NCBI RefSeq assembly: GCF_024170405.1
Contig: NZ_JALJYC010000005.1
Coordinates: forward strand, 44,574 to 108,573
Direction: 5' to 3'
DNA length: 64,000 bases
DNA from: Neisseria perflava
GTDB taxonomy: Bacteria; Pseudomonadota; Gammaproteobacteria; Burkholderiales; Neisseriaceae
In this document: in pieces, positions 39,149-49,001 of the stretch
Layout of the letters: each line of letters opens with the position of its first letter
Numbering within the stretch: position 1 is the first letter of the stretch
Notes under the pieces: generated by a model
What the model was told of the DNA's origin: nothing
Databases searched by the model: none
The model's input: only the letters and a program-made list of their open reading frames with translations
Translations under genes and position numbers: made by a program

Positions 39149-40492
39149 ATGAATATTCTCGAAGCCTTCCTGCTGCTGGCCGTGCTGATTTTAATCAGCG
39201 CCTTTGTCTCCTTTTGCGAAATCTCGCTGGCCTCGGCGCGTAAAATCCGTTTGCAGGTGATGGGCAAAGACGGCGATGTGCGTGCGCTGGATGTATTGAA
39301 TGTGCAGCAGCAGCCGGGCAGTTTCATTACCGTGGTGCAGATTTTGGTGAACGCGGTGGCGGTATCGGCAGGTATCATCAGCGAGGCGGCTTTGCGCCCG
39401 TATTTCGGCGATTTGTTTGCCGGTATCGGCAGCTGGGGCAGCACGGCGGCGTCGCTGCTGACGTTTGCCCTGACCACCGGCGGTTTCATTCTCTTTGCCG
39501 ACCTCATGCCGCGCCGCTTTGCCATGACCCATCCGGAAGCGGTGGCGGTGCGCGTGGTGCGGCCGATGATGTTTCTGATTTTTATCTTAAAACCGTTTGT
39601 GTGGTTTTTCGACGGCTTGGCCAATCTGATTTTCAAAATGCTGAAAATTTCCACCGTGCGCCAAGAGCAGCTGACTTCGGAAGATATTTACGAAGTGGTG
39701 GACGCAGGCGCTCGTGCGGGGGTACTCAACCGCCAAGAGCATTATCTGATTGAAAATATTTTCGATATGCAGGAGCGTACCGTGACCTCAACCATGAGTA
39801 CGCGCGAATACATCGTGTATTTCGATAAAAACGACAGCAGCGAAACGGTATTGGAAGTGATGGCGGAAAAGCCGCACAATAAATTTTTGGTGTGCGACGG
39901 CGATTTGGAACGGGTTATCGGCTATGCCGAATCGCATACGTTGATGGCTTTGTTTCTTAAAGAAAAAGAAGTGCGCCTGACGGATAAGCGGGTATTGCGC
40001 AAGGTTTTGTTTGTTCCCAATACCCTGTCGCTTTATGATGTTTTGGAATCGTTTAAAACCTCGGGCGAGGATTTTGCCGTGGTGGTCAACGAATATGCGC
40101 TGGTGGTCGGCGTGGTAACGCTCAAAGACGTGATGAGCATTGTGATGGGCGAGCTGGTCAATACCGAAGAAGAGCCGCAAATCATCCGCCGCACGGAAGA
40201 CACTTGGCTTATCGACGGCGCCACGCCGCTGGAAGATGTCATGCGCGCGCTGGACATCGAGGAATTTCCCAATTCGGAAAACTACGAAACCATCGCCGGC
40301 TTTATGATGTATGCCCTGCGCAAAATCCCGAAACGCACGGATTTTCTGGTGTACGGCGGTTACAAATTTGAAATCATTGACACGGAAAATCTGAAAATCG
40401 ATCAGTTGCTGGTATCGAAACAGGAAATACCGGCGGAGGATACCGTTTCCGCCAAACCGTCCAAAACAGCAGAAAACGCCAAAGCGGATTAA
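39149..40492 (+). CDS. CNNM/CBS-pair transporter-associated protein (CorC/YtfL type)
   Basis: This is a hemolysin-C-like membrane protein of 447 residues. Residues 1-150 hold a CNNM (DUF21) domain with three or four hydrophobic helices (LLLAVLILISAFVSFCEISLA, then ASLLTFALTTGGFILFADLMP). Two CBS domains follow at about 200-330 (TVTSTMSTREYIVYF and DFAVVVNEYALVVGVVTLKDVM), then a CorC_HlyC domain (TWLIDGATPLEDVMRALDIEEFP). Such proteins export Mg2+ or polyamines; YtfL/PaeA exports cadaverine/putrescine. Substrate here unknown. The last 25 residues are low-complexity. Confidence 0.9.
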   Translation: MNILEAFLLLAVLILISAFVSFCEISLASARKIRLQVMGKDGDVRALDVLNVQQQPGSFITVVQILVNAVAVSAGIISEAALRPYFGDLFAGIGSWGSTAASLLTFALTTGGFILFADLMPRRFAMTHPEAVAVRVVRPMMFLIFILKPFVWFFDGLANLIFKMLKISTVRQEQLTSEDIYEVVDAGARAGVLNRQEHYLIENIFDMQERTVTSTMSTREYIVYFDKNDSSETVLEVMAEKPHNKFLVCDGDLERVIGYAESHTLMALFLKEKEVRLTDKRVLRKVLFVPNTLSLYDVLESFKTSGEDFAVVVNEYALVVGVVTLKDVMSIVMGELVNTEEEPQIIRRTEDTWLIDGATPLEDVMRALDIEEFPNSENYETIAGFMMYALRKIPKRTDFLVYGGYKFEIIDTENLKIDQLLVSKQEIPAEDTVSAKPSKTAENAKAD

Positions 40493-40510
40493 GCTCAAAG
40501 ATAAAAACAG

Positions 40511-40551
40511 CAAGGCCGTCTGAAAAAATATCGGATTTTTCAGACGGCCTT
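40511..40551. terminator. Bidirectional DUS hairpin terminator
   Basis: CAAGGCCGTCTGAAAAA and TTTTTCAGACGGCCTT lie between the convergent CorC-type and cls genes. Confidence 0.85.
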
Positions 40552-40576
40552 ATCTTAGCCATTTTATTTTCCGCTA

Positions 40577-42070
40577 CTACAACAACGGGCTGACCAAGCG
40601 CACGGTATTTTCCACCAAACCCCACCACTTCGAACGTTGCAGCCAGGTATCGGCGGTGATGTAGCTGCTGTCGGCCAAATAACCCTGTTGCAATTCATAA
40701 ATCTGCTGCGTCATCTCCTTATCGAAAATCGCCAAGCTGATTTCGAGATTCAGGAAAAAGCTGCGCATATCCATATTTACCGTGCCAAAGAGCGCATAGC
40801 CGCCGTCCACCGTCAGGGTTTTGGCGTGCAGCAAGCCGCCGTTGAAGGCGGCGATTTTCACGCCCGCCGCCAGCAACATCGGATAATAGGCACGCGATGC
40901 ATAGCGTACCATCTTAGAATCCACCTTCGCCGGCACAATCAGCATCACTTCCACGCCGCGCTTGGCAGCTACCGTCAGCGCGTTCAATAAAGGCTCGTCC
41001 GGTACAAAATACGGCGTGGTAATGGTAATCCGCCGCGTGGCGGCATGAATCACGCTGATGATGTTTTCGTAAATCACATGCCCGCCCTGCTCCGGTGCCG
41101 AGGGAATCACCTGCGCCACAATCTCGCCCTGACGCATTTTTTTCGGCAACATTTGCGGAATGCGGTCTCGGTGTTCGGTCAGGTATTGCTGGATGCCGTG
41201 CAGGTTTTCATCATCTTCCACCGCCAAATCCGCAAAAAACACCGCCGCCATTTCCAACACCATCGGCCCGGTGCAGCGCATCATCACATCCACCCATTCG
41301 CCCACGCCGGAATCTTGTTTGAAAAAGCGCGGGTCAACCAAGTTGAAGCTGCCCGTGTAGCCGATTTTATTGTCCAGCACCAAAATCTTACGGTGGTTGC
41401 GCAAATCCGTGCGCGTAAACAACGTACGCAACACACCTACCGGCAAGGCGCATTCCACCTCCACGCCCGCGTCGCGCAAACGCTTGACCCAGTCGCTTTT
41501 GAAAAAACCGCTGCTGCCCACGCCGTCGGCCAAAATCGCGCAATCCACGCCGCGATTGGCGGCACGAATCACTGCCTCCAACAAGGTTTCAATCCTCCCT
41601 TGCGGGTCGATGATATAAAACGCCAGCATGCAGGATTGCTGCGCCGCGTCAATGTCGGCCAACATGCTCTCGACAATGCTGTCGGTGGTCGAAAGCAAGG
41701 TCATGCTGTTGCCCTGCGTTGCCTGCAAACCCGTTGTCCGTGCCGCCGCTTGGCTGATACCGTAATAATGCGGCGGGATTTTATCGGCGGTATCCAAATA
41801 CATCGGCGTCAGATATTTGTCGGCAAAACTCTCGTAAAAACGGTTCATCTCATCCGCCCGCTTTGCCCGCGCCGCGCCCAATCGCGGTTCGCCAATCAGC
41901 AAATAACCGATGGTACCGAATAAAGGAAACAGAAACAGGATAATCAGCCAAGCAAAAGCCGAGCCGGTATTACGCTGCTTATACAGCACCCGAACCATGC
42001 AAATCAGCGCAGCGGCGGTGTGGATAAACAGAAATACTTTGCCCCATTCGATATTGGAAAGAAACGTCAT
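40577..42070 (-). CDS. cls: Cardiolipin synthase
   Basis: Cls is a phospholipase D-superfamily enzyme that makes cardiolipin in the inner membrane, 497 residues. Two N-terminal hydrophobic helices (to about residue 60, with SAFAWLIILFLFPLFGTIGYLLIGE) are followed by two HKD motifs: NHRKILVLDNKIGYTGSFNL and HAKTLTVDGGYALFGTVNMD. The ATG at 42070 has a GAAA-rich leader. Single gene, convergent with the CorC-type gene. Confidence 0.94.
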   Translation of the reverse strand: MTFLSNIEWGKVFLFIHTAAALICMVRVLYKQRNTGSAFAWLIILFLFPLFGTIGYLLIGEPRLGAARAKRADEMNRFYESFADKYLTPMYLDTADKIPPHYYGISQAAARTTGLQATQGNSMTLLSTTDSIVESMLADIDAAQQSCMLAFYIIDPQGRIETLLEAVIRAANRGVDCAILADGVGSSGFFKSDWVKRLRDAGVEVECALPVGVLRTLFTRTDLRNHRKILVLDNKIGYTGSFNLVDPRFFKQDSGVGEWVDVMMRCTGPMVLEMAAVFFADLAVEDDENLHGIQQYLTEHRDRIPQMLPKKMRQGEIVAQVIPSAPEQGGHVIYENIISVIHAATRRITITTPYFVPDEPLLNALTVAAKRGVEVMLIVPAKVDSKMVRYASRAYYPMLLAAGVKIAAFNGGLLHAKTLTVDGGYALFGTVNMDMRSFFLNLEISLAIFDKEMTQQIYELQQGYLADSSYITADTWLQRSKWWGLVENTVRLVSPLL

Positions 42071-42144
42071 GGTAATCCGGGAAAACAGTCATGAAACGCT
42101 TATTATATAATTTGCCTGACCTTTTCGGCGAAGAAAATCCCCGT

Positions 42145-42213
42145 AAAAAGGCCGTCTGAACAAGTATTCCCAAAATCAAATTTTTCCGAAATACCTGTTC
42201 AGACGGCCTTTTA
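42145..42213 (-). terminator. Extended DUS hairpin behind hemE
   Basis: AAAAGGCCGTCTGAACAAGT..ATT and AAT..ACCTGTTCAGACGGCCTTTT make a stem longer than the DUS core, with an AT-rich loop, 12 bases after the hemE stop. Confidence 0.8.
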
Positions 42214-42224
42214 AAATCCAACAC

Positions 42225-43289
42225 TTATCCTTGATGATATTGGCGCGACAATTCGTGTACGCTATCCACCAGAATTTTAGCGTGTTCGGGGTCGGCGTGT
42301 TGGTTGATGCCGTGTCCCAAGTTGAATACATGGCCGCTGCCGTGGCCGTAATCGGCCAAAATGCGTGCGGCTTCGGCGCGGATGTTGTCGGGCGTGCCGA
42401 ACAGGGCAAACGGGTCGAAGTTGCCTTGCAGCGCTACTTTGTCTCCCACGCGGCGGCGGGCTTGGCCGATGTTGCACGTCCAATCCAAGCCCAACGCGTC
42501 GGCGCCGATGGCGGCCATTTGCTCCAGCCACAAACCGCCGCCTTTGGCGAACACAATCACCGGCACGCGGCGGCCTTCGCTTTCGCGTTTCAAATCGGCA
42601 ACAATCTGCTGCATATAACGCAAGCTAAACTCTTGGAAAGCCGCGTCGCTCAATACGCCGCCCCAAGTATCGAAAATCTGCACCGCCTGCGCACCTGCGT
42701 CGATTTGCGCGTTCAAATAAGCGGTCACGGCGCGGGCGTTGACAGCTAGGATTTTGTGCAGCAAATCGGGGCGCGAATACATCATGGTTTTGATGGTGCG
42801 GAACTCCTTGCTGCTGCCGCCTTCCACCATATAGCAGGCCAATGTAAACGGGCTGCCGGAAAAACCAATCAGCGGCACGCGGCCGTTTAAAGCCTTGCGG
42901 ATAGAGCTTACTGCGTCAAACACATAATCCAGCTTAGCCATATCGGGCACGTCCAGCTTGGCAATATCCGCTTCGTGTTGCAGCGGGCGCTCAAACTTCG
43001 GCCCTTCGCCCTCAGCGAAATACAACCCCAAGCCCATCGCGTCGGGTACGGTCAGAATATCGGAAAACAGAATCGCCGCGTCCAAATCGAAGCGTTCCAG
43101 CGGCTGGATGGTCACTTCCGTTGCCAGCTCGGTGTTTTTGCACAAATCCAAAAAGCTGCCGGCGCGTGCGCGGGTGGCTTTGTATTCGGGCAGATAGCGC
43201 CCCGCCTGCCGCATCATCCAAATGGGCGTGTACTCGACAGGCTGTTTCAACAGGGCGCGTAAAAAGGTATCGTTTTTTAAAGCGGTCAT
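42225..43289 (-). CDS. hemE: Uroporphyrinogen decarboxylase
   Basis: HemE converts uroporphyrinogen III to coproporphyrinogen III. The 354 residues match the usual length. N-terminal [17 protein letters not shown] and [27 protein letters not shown] (catalytic Asp region) are diagnostic; [17 protein letters not shown] and the late FNLGHGI follow. The ATG at 43289 begins [16 protein letters not shown]; the open frame continues upstream to 43541 but over a DUS pair. It is third in the run hemDX, hemY, hemE. Confidence 0.97.
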   Translation of the reverse strand: MTALKNDTFLRALLKQPVEYTPIWMMRQAGRYLPEYKATRARAGSFLDLCKNTELATEVTIQPLERFDLDAAILFSDILTVPDAMGLGLYFAEGEGPKFERPLQHEADIAKLDVPDMAKLDYVFDAVSSIRKALNGRVPLIGFSGSPFTLACYMVEGGSSKEFRTIKTMMYSRPDLLHKILAVNARAVTAYLNAQIDAGAQAVQIFDTWGGVLSDAAFQEFSLRYMQQIVADLKRESEGRRVPVIVFAKGGGLWLEQMAAIGADALGLDWTCNIGQARRRVGDKVALQGNFDPFALFGTPDNIRAEAARILADYGHGSGHVFNLGHGINQHADPEHAKILVDSVHELSRQYHQG

Positions 43290-43388
43290 GGTAAGGTTTT
43301 CCGGTATGGGAATGTGTGAAAAGGCCGTCTGAAAACAGGTTTCAGGCGGCGAATGGATAATCTGGCTGTTGCAAGGCCTTGCACTCAA

Positions 43389-43414
43389 ATGCCGTCTGAA
43401 TTTCAGACGGCATT
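43389..43414 (-). terminator. AT-DUS hairpin between hemY and hemE
   Basis: AATGCCGTCTGAA is followed directly by TTCAGACGGCATT, a loop-free 26-base palindrome of the ATGCCGTCTGAA dialect. A second, degenerate DUS pair lies at about 43320-43349. Confidence 0.75.
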
Positions 43415-43434
43415 GATGCGCCACGGCGACAGGT

Positions 43435-44655
43435 TTATTTCTGCACCAAAGCCGTGCTTTCTTCATCCTCTTCCACCGCTTCCAAAGCCAATTTGCGCTG
43501 CACTTCGGCTTTTTGCGGCTGCTCGGTTTCATCAAACACACGCGCCAGCGCCAAGTGCGCCGACAGGCTCGGTTTGATGGCGAGGCTGGCTTCCAAATAG
43601 CCCTGCGCCTTGCCCCACAGCTTTTTGCTGTAAGCCAATTCGCCCAAATACATCAGCAAGCGGGCATTATCCGGGCGGGCTTTGAGCCAAGAATCGGCGG
43701 TGTCGATGGCTTTTTGCTGCTCGCGCTCGCTCAGGTAGCGCACGCTTTCCACAAACGGCTCCAGCAGTTCCACCTGTTGTGTTTGCGGATAATACTGACT
43801 CACCCATTTTACCGCTTGACTGTATAAACCCAAACGCTCGTATTTATTGGCAATTTCAACGCACAGCTCGCCCGCTTTCAAGGATTCGGGTATGCGCTTC
43901 AAACAGGCTTTTAAACCGGCCGCGTCAGACACCAGCGCCAGCAGGCGGCGGTAAGCCCAAGTCTGATATTGTACGGCTTCAAAATCGTTTACCGCACCGG
44001 CTTTCGCCAGCTTGTCGGCTTTATCCAATACTTCCAGCGCATTGCCGTGGTCAAAGGCATAACGCAGTTGCAGGCGAACCAGGCGCGTTAGATTGGGATT
44101 GATGTGGGCGGCGGCGGCCAAATTTTGCTCGGCAGTCGGGTAATCGCGGCGGTTGAGCGCGGATTCGGCCAACAGCAAATAGCGCGACAACTGCTGCTTT
44201 TGCGGCAGCAACTCGATGTCTTTCAGATAGCGGTCGCGCAGTTCCAAATTATCCATCTGGTCGGCGGCATGAGCACCCAACATCAGCGCCAGCGTGCGGT
44301 TGTCGCCCGCTTCTTTGTTGGCCAATACTTTGGCCGCTTCCAATTCCGCTTTTTCGTAACGCCCTTCAAAGAAAGCCAAACCCGCGCTATTTAAGGCTAC
44401 GGAAGCCTGACGGCCTTTACGCGCCGTACCGAAACGCTGCATACGGCCGGGCACATGCAACACACCCGCCAGCAGACGAATCAGCAGATACAATACCACC
44501 ACCGCCAACACCAGCCCCAAAATAAAGGCATGCAGGTTGACGCGCAACATGGTCTGGCCGACCACCACATACACGTTGCCGGTATAAATGCCCGAAGCCA
44601 GCGCCAAACCCACGGCGGCGGCAAACAAGACCACAATCCAAATCACGCTTTTCAT
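43435..44655 (-). CDS. hemY: HemY, heme-synthesis-associated TPR membrane protein
   Basis: Proteobacterial HemY is an inner-membrane protein (not the Gram-positive oxidase of that name) with an incompletely known role in late heme synthesis. It has 406 residues: two N-terminal helices ([21 protein letters not shown] and [22 protein letters not shown]), then [28 protein letters not shown] and further TPR-like helices to the C-terminus. The start ATGA overlaps the hemDX stop by four bases, so the two are coupled. Confidence 0.93.
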   Translation of the reverse strand: MKSVIWIVVLFAAAVGLALASGIYTGNVYVVVGQTMLRVNLHAFILGLVLAVVVLYLLIRLLAGVLHVPGRMQRFGTARKGRQASVALNSAGLAFFEGRYEKAELEAAKVLANKEAGDNRTLALMLGAHAADQMDNLELRDRYLKDIELLPQKQQLSRYLLLAESALNRRDYPTAEQNLAAAAHINPNLTRLVRLQLRYAFDHGNALEVLDKADKLAKAGAVNDFEAVQYQTWAYRRLLALVSDAAGLKACLKRIPESLKAGELCVEIANKYERLGLYSQAVKWVSQYYPQTQQVELLEPFVESVRYLSEREQQKAIDTADSWLKARPDNARLLMYLGELAYSKKLWGKAQGYLEASLAIKPSLSAHLALARVFDETEQPQKAEVQRKLALEAVEEDEESTALVQK

Positions 44656-46838
44656 GCCGCCGCCCCTTTCTCTTTGTCTGCCTTAGGCGCTTGCGGTTGA
44701 ACTTTCGGCTGCGCCGCTTCGTCGGCTTGTTCAGACGGCAATGCCGGTGCTTGCGGCATAACGGCAGCAGCTTCCGAAGCAGCGGCCGGTTCGGAAACAG
44801 CGGCAGCAGCCGGAGCGGAGGCTTCGTCCGTTGCTGCGCCGGCACCATCAACCTGCGTGCGCACGCCGTCTTGATAAGTGCGCACCGCCGACAGGCTAGC
44901 TTTGAGCGCATCATCCGACACCATGCGCACGTCCAGCGCTTTGAGTTCGGCCAATTCTTTCAGCCAAGACTGGGTAGCGGGCGATTTGTTGTCAAAATAC
45001 TGGCGCACCGCCGCTTCGACGTTGTTCAAATCGCTTTGATACACTTCGCCGTTGAGCTGTAACAGCGCGGTTCGCGCATCCAACAGGCGCAAGCGCAGGT
45101 TTTCGCGCACGAAATACGCCTGCTCCGGCGCCATCAGCATGGCATCGTTGTTATCCAGGTGGCGCACTTCCACCAAGCCCTTCAACGCGCCCAGGGTTTT
45201 ATCCCACGCATTTTGCCACCACGGTAACGTCGCGTCGCTTTCCACTTTTTGCGCCGCACCCGGTTTCAACATACCGTCCGTCACCAAAGGCAGACCGGCC
45301 ACGGCGGTTTCCAAGCGGTCAATCCGCAGCGCAGTGCCGGAAACATCCACATACGGGCGGTTTTTCAGCGCCGCCAAATCGCTGCTGACCGCCTGTTTGA
45401 TGGGCAGCAAATCGGGTTGGTCGAAACGGCTCAGGCGGTTGTTGATGTGTTCCAACACAGCCGCCGCGCCCTGCACGTTGCCGGTCAGCAAGAGCTGTTG
45501 CGCGGCGATGTTCAACATGGTTTCGGCTTCGTCCACCAGCCAGTTGACACGGCCTTTGAGCAGCTCCTGATAGGCTTTTTGGTTGACGGCAATCTGCTCG
45601 CTGTTGCTGCGCTGACCGTTGTTCAGGCGCTCCAATTCGGCCTGAATGGTGGTTTGGCGGTTGATGTTGTCTTTAAGCAAAGAAGCGTTTTCCGACTCGC
45701 CCAGAGCGGCTTTGTCGATTTTTTGCGAAAACGCCAATTCCTGATTTTTCAACACGTTCTGCCCCTGCACAAACAGGAAGCCGCTCGCGCCCAAGCCCAG
45801 CAGCGCCAATACCAGCGCACCGGCGGCCAAGCCTTTGCCGGAAGATTGTTTGATGACCACCGGCGCGGCGGCGGGTTGCGGATTTTGTTTCGGTTCTGAC
45901 ATGGTATTTCCTGTGGCAGGTGCGGCGGATTCGGCCGCACAGCGGGTTTCCGGTTGGACATTGCCCTGCGGCGCGGCCTGCGCACCATTTTGGGCAGCCT
46001 GACTTTCAGACGGCACGGCTTGACCGTCTGCATTGACGGTAATTACGCGCGCGCTTTCGGCGGGAACTTGGCCATCTGAAGATTCGGGAAGGTTGGGTTG
46101 TTCAGCTTGGTTCATCATTGCTCCGTGGTCGGAATCAGCTGCAAGCGCGGCAGCCAGTGAGCTCGCCACGCGGATATTTTCCGCACCGGCCTGCCGCAAA
46201 GCAGCCGCCACGCGCGGATGATGGGTGAAGTATAGCAAGGTTTTGAAGAATCGGGCGGATTCGGGCGGAATTTGCGCAAACAGATTACCCACCAATTCGG
46301 ACGACGTGATATAGGCAGCCTCAATATTATCAGGATTAAAATTCTGCCAATTCAGCGCTTTAGGCCGTCTGAAATACACGTCAGCCACATCAACCGCAAA
46401 GCCGAGTTCCCGCAGAGCCTGTGCCAAAAAATCACGCCCACCATGCCCGCGCACAATCAAAACCGCCGCACCTGGCGGCAGATTATCCCACAAGGGCAGG
46501 CGCAGCACCGCCTCGCTGTCATTACCGTCTTGCGGCGCGAAAATTTCATGCGCACCATACCGCGCCAAAGCCTTGCGGCTGCCCTGCCCGACGGTAATCT
46601 GCACCTTAAGGCCGTCTGAAAAATCCAGCAGCGGCGCAGCGGTTTCTACCGCCGTCGGGCTGACCCAAAACACCGCTGCGGCACAGGCGAACTGCTGCGG
46701 CAGCTGCTGCAAAGCGGCCTCGTCCGGCTCAACCGCCATCGGACTGAACGGCACGCCCTGCCAGCCGTATTGTGCGCACACCGCCATATCATCGGCGGTG
46801 CGGGCTTCGGGGCGGATAATCAGAAGTTTTTTCGGCAT
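44652..46838 (-). CDS. hemDX: Fused uroporphyrinogen-III synthase / HemX
   Basis: This is a 728-residue fusion. Residues 1 to about 240 are HemD, which cyclises hydroxymethylbilane (LLIIRPEARTADDM; ITVGQGSRKALARYG; VLIVRGHGGRDFLAQAL; ITSSELVGNLF). An Ala/Gln/Pro-rich linker follows to about 330. HemX follows: a transmembrane helix (LAAGALVLALLGLGASGFLFV, about 337-358), coiled coil, and periplasmic domain ending in an Ala-rich tail. A Met at residue 313 (ATG at 45902) has AGGAAATACC before it, a good ribosome-binding site, so HemX could also be made alone. DUS are read in frame as DFSDGLK and YFRRPKALN. Confidence 0.9.
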   Translation of the reverse strand: MPKKLLIIRPEARTADDMAVCAQYGWQGVPFSPMAVEPDEAALQQLPQQFACAAAVFWVSPTAVETAAPLLDFSDGLKVQITVGQGSRKALARYGAHEIFAPQDGNDSEAVLRLPLWDNLPPGAAVLIVRGHGGRDFLAQALRELGFAVDVADVYFRRPKALNWQNFNPDNIEAAYITSSELVGNLFAQIPPESARFFKTLLYFTHHPRVAAALRQAGAENIRVASSLAAALAADSDHGAMMNQAEQPNLPESSDGQVPAESARVITVNADGQAVPSESQAAQNGAQAAPQGNVQPETRCAAESAAPATGNTMSEPKQNPQPAAAPVVIKQSSGKGLAAGALVLALLGLGASGFLFVQGQNVLKNQELAFSQKIDKAALGESENASLLKDNINRQTTIQAELERLNNGQRSNSEQIAVNQKAYQELLKGRVNWLVDEAETMLNIAAQQLLLTGNVQGAAAVLEHINNRLSRFDQPDLLPIKQAVSSDLAALKNRPYVDVSGTALRIDRLETAVAGLPLVTDGMLKPGAAQKVESDATLPWWQNAWDKTLGALKGLVEVRHLDNNDAMLMAPEQAYFVRENLRLRLLDARTALLQLNGEVYQSDLNNVEAAVRQYFDNKSPATQSWLKELAELKALDVRMVSDDALKASLSAVRTYQDGVRTQVDGAGAATDEASAPAAAAVSEPAAASEAAAVMPQAPALPSEQADEAAQPKVQPQAPKADKEKGAAA

Positions 46839-46892
46839 TTTTTCAGACGGCCTAATACGGATAATATGCTTTAATTACAAATAATTATGAAT

Positions 46893-47372
46893 TTAAAATA
46901 AAACCTGCTTTTTTCGGTTAATCAAAAATCCGTGGCCGTCGGTATTGGTACAGCGCATGCCCGTTTCCAAGCTGGTACATTGCCAGCCTTTGCCCTGTAC
47001 TCGTTTACCGTAAGGCAAAGCTCAGGCAAAGCCATCCCAAAAAACATCGCCATGGCAGTCTCCTTCATGCTTGGCACGACCCTTTGCGGGCAGCACCTGA
47101 CTGACCGTCCAATCCAAATTGCAGTCTTTTTCCCGTTTCAATGCCGGACGTTTGTTTGCCAGCACAAAACACTCTACCCCGCTCCACGGTTTTGCGCCGT
47201 ATTCGCGGTACGCTTTTGCCCGCTCGGGTGTAATGTCGCCTTGGCAGATAATGTTGCCGCTGGGCGACGTAAAACTGCGGCTGTACCTCACATCATCAGA
47301 CGCTTGATAAGCGGCCGCAAATGCAGCTTGCGCCAAACCCAGAAAAATAAACGGTAATATTTTTCTCTGCAT
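46893..47372 (-). pseudogene. Secreted small protein gene interrupted by an in-frame TGA
   Basis: From the ATG at 47372, 116 codons encode a signal peptide (MQRKILPFIFLGLAQAAFA, cleavage after AFA) and a mature part with Cys (NIICQGD, VECFVLAN, KDCNLDW, EGDCHGD), ending GDVFWDGFA at a TGA (47022-47024). The same frame continues for 42 codons after the TGA with LPYGKRVQGKGWQCTS, then GMRCTNTDGHGFLINRKKQ, to TAA at 46893-46895. That tail looks like the conserved end of the secreted DUF6636-like family, so one nonsense codon splits a gene of about 159 codons. Recent inactivation, readthrough or a sequencing error are all possible. Confidence 0.8.
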
Positions 47373-47415
47373 GATTTTTCTCGCTATCTCACTTTTTTGC
47401 TTTTTTCAGACGGCC

Positions 47416-48132
47416 TCACCAAATCCCAAACCATTTTTTCTCTTGAGACTGCGCACCGCTGCCCTGATTGCGCTGTTCGCGGCGGTAGTCCCACGGCGCT
47501 TGCGGGTTGCGGTTGCGCCACAGGCCTTTGCGCTGCTGTTTGGCCTTTTCCTGTGCGGCGGCATAGGCGTTGTAATCAGCTTTGTCCTGCTGTTTTTTGG
47601 CGTAAGCGGCATAATGCCACGCCACGCCTTGCCGGATTTGTTGCAGGTTCAAATCGGTATCGCCCTGCCATACCTGCGCCACTTCGCGCTGGTAACGGTC
47701 GAGTTCGTACACGCGCACGGTGACTTTTTCGCCGTCAGCCGCCGCTTGCAGCGCATCGCGCGAACGCGTGCCGTAGGCTTGGTGCAATTCAGGTGCGTCG
47801 ATGTTGGCCATGCGGATTTTGTGTTTGCGCCCGTTGCCGTCGGTAACGTGGATGGTATCGCCGTCTGAAACTTTGGTAACGCGGCCGGTGTAGTTTTTCC
47901 GATTTTTGCTGCTGTTGCCGCTTGCATTACCGCTGGCGCTTGTATCTTCGCTGTCCACCGCTGCGGCCAAGACTTCGGGCAGCATTTTTTTCAATTCCGG
48001 CAACGCGCTGCCGCCGGCCTTCTCCAGCGCTTGCGTGCCGAGTTTGAGCCATTCGGTTTTATCGCCTGCGCTGTAACCGAACGCTCCGGCCAAAGCCGCG
48101 ACAACGGCCAGCCATTTGTACAATTTGCCCAT
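47416..48132 (-). CDS. Thermonuclease (SNase) family protein
   Basis: This is a staphylococcal nuclease-like protein of 238 residues. An N-terminal hydrophobic segment (LYKWLAVVAALAGAFGYSAG) probably anchors or exports it. A Ser/Asn linker (about 62-80) follows, then the SNase OB-fold: RVTKVSDGDTIHV, KIRMANIDAPE with the active Arg and Glu, and ELDRYQREVAQVW with the second Arg. GVAWHYAAYAKKQ is the conserved late helix. The three catalytic positions appear intact. The C-terminal tail is basic. Likely an extracytoplasmic nuclease. Confidence 0.9.
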   Translation of the reverse strand: MGKLYKWLAVVAALAGAFGYSAGDKTEWLKLGTQALEKAGGSALPELKKMLPEVLAAAVDSEDTSASGNASGNSSKNRKNYTGRVTKVSDGDTIHVTDGNGRKHKIRMANIDAPELHQAYGTRSRDALQAAADGEKVTVRVYELDRYQREVAQVWQGDTDLNLQQIRQGVAWHYAAYAKKQQDKADYNAYAAAQEKAKQQRKGLWRNRNPQAPWDYRREQRNQGSGAQSQEKKWFGIW

Positions 48133-48167
48133 TCCTGCCTGTTTTCCTGCTGCTTATCGTCAAAAAA

Positions 48168-48211
48168 GCCGTCTGAACGGGTTTTCCGTAAGGGAAACCG
48201 CTTCAGACGGC
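48168..48211 (-). terminator. DUS hairpin terminator behind rpiA
   Basis: GCCGTCTGAACGGGTTTTCC and GGGAAACCGCTTCAGACGGC form a 20-base imperfect stem 19 bases after the rpiA stop. Confidence 0.8.
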
Positions 48212-48229
48212 CTACTGGGGTCTGCTAAA

Positions 48230-48904
48230 TCAATCCTGACCCGGTTTGATTACTTTCACGCCTTCTTGCGTGCCCAATACCAAAACATCGGCGGCGTTGT
48301 GGCCGAAAATGCCGTTTTCCACCACGCCGGGGATATTGTTAATCTGGTCTTCCAGGGTAACGGGGCGGTCGATGTTGATATCGTGCACATCCAAAATCGC
48401 GTTGCCGTTGAAGGTGGTAAAACCGATACGCAATTCGGGTTGGCCGCCGAAAGCCAGCAATTTACGCGCTACCAGCGAACGGGCATGGGGAATGATTTCC
48501 ACCGGCAGCGGAAATTTGCCCAAGCGCGATACGTATTTAGTTTCGTCGGCAATGCAGACAAATTTTTCCGAGGCGCTGGCAACGATTTTTTCGTTGAGCA
48601 AAGCGCCGCCGCCGCCTTTAATCATTTGCAGCATGTGGTTGACTTCGTCTGCGCCGTCGATATACACCGCCAGTTTGCCGGACAAATCGCCCAAGGTAAT
48701 TTCGGGAATACCCAACTTCGCCATTAATGCGCTGGATTCTTTGGAAGTGGATACCGCGCCTTTGATGGTTTTGCCGCTTTTGGCCAGCGCTTCGATAAAG
48801 AAATTCACGGTCGAGCCGGTACCGATACCGATGTATTCGTTTTCCGGCACAAATTCTACGGCTTTTTCCGCCGCCATGCGTTTCATTTCATCTTGTGTTG
48901 CCAT
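48230..48904 (-). CDS. rpiA: Ribose-5-phosphate isomerase A
   Basis: RpiA interconverts ribose-5-phosphate and ribulose-5-phosphate, 224 residues. Active-site loops are [22 protein letters not shown] (catalytic Asp) and [13 protein letters not shown] (Lys, Glu region). The ATG at 48904 follows GAAGGGCAATAT. Single gene with its own promoter region upstream (48905-49001). Confidence 0.96.
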   Translation of the reverse strand: MATQDEMKRMAAEKAVEFVPENEYIGIGTGSTVNFFIEALAKSGKTIKGAVSTSKESSALMAKLGIPEITLGDLSGKLAVYIDGADEVNHMLQMIKGGGGALLNEKIVASASEKFVCIADETKYVSRLGKFPLPVEIIPHARSLVARKLLAFGGQPELRIGFTTFNGNAILDVHDINIDRPVTLEDQINNIPGVVENGIFGHNAADVLVLGTQEGVKVIKPGQD

Positions 48905-49001
48905 GATATTGCCCTTCGTTAAAGATAAAATTAAGAATGCTCATATATTAACATTTCCGCACCGCGCCGTCATTGCGCAAGCGGCAGATACGCAGAAAAA
49001 C

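Noticed and set aside
46893..47024. Selenocysteine or programmed readthrough at the TGA of the secreted-protein gene
   Set aside because: No SECIS-like hairpin is apparent and the family has no known selenoprotein; a nonsense mutation is simpler, though untested.
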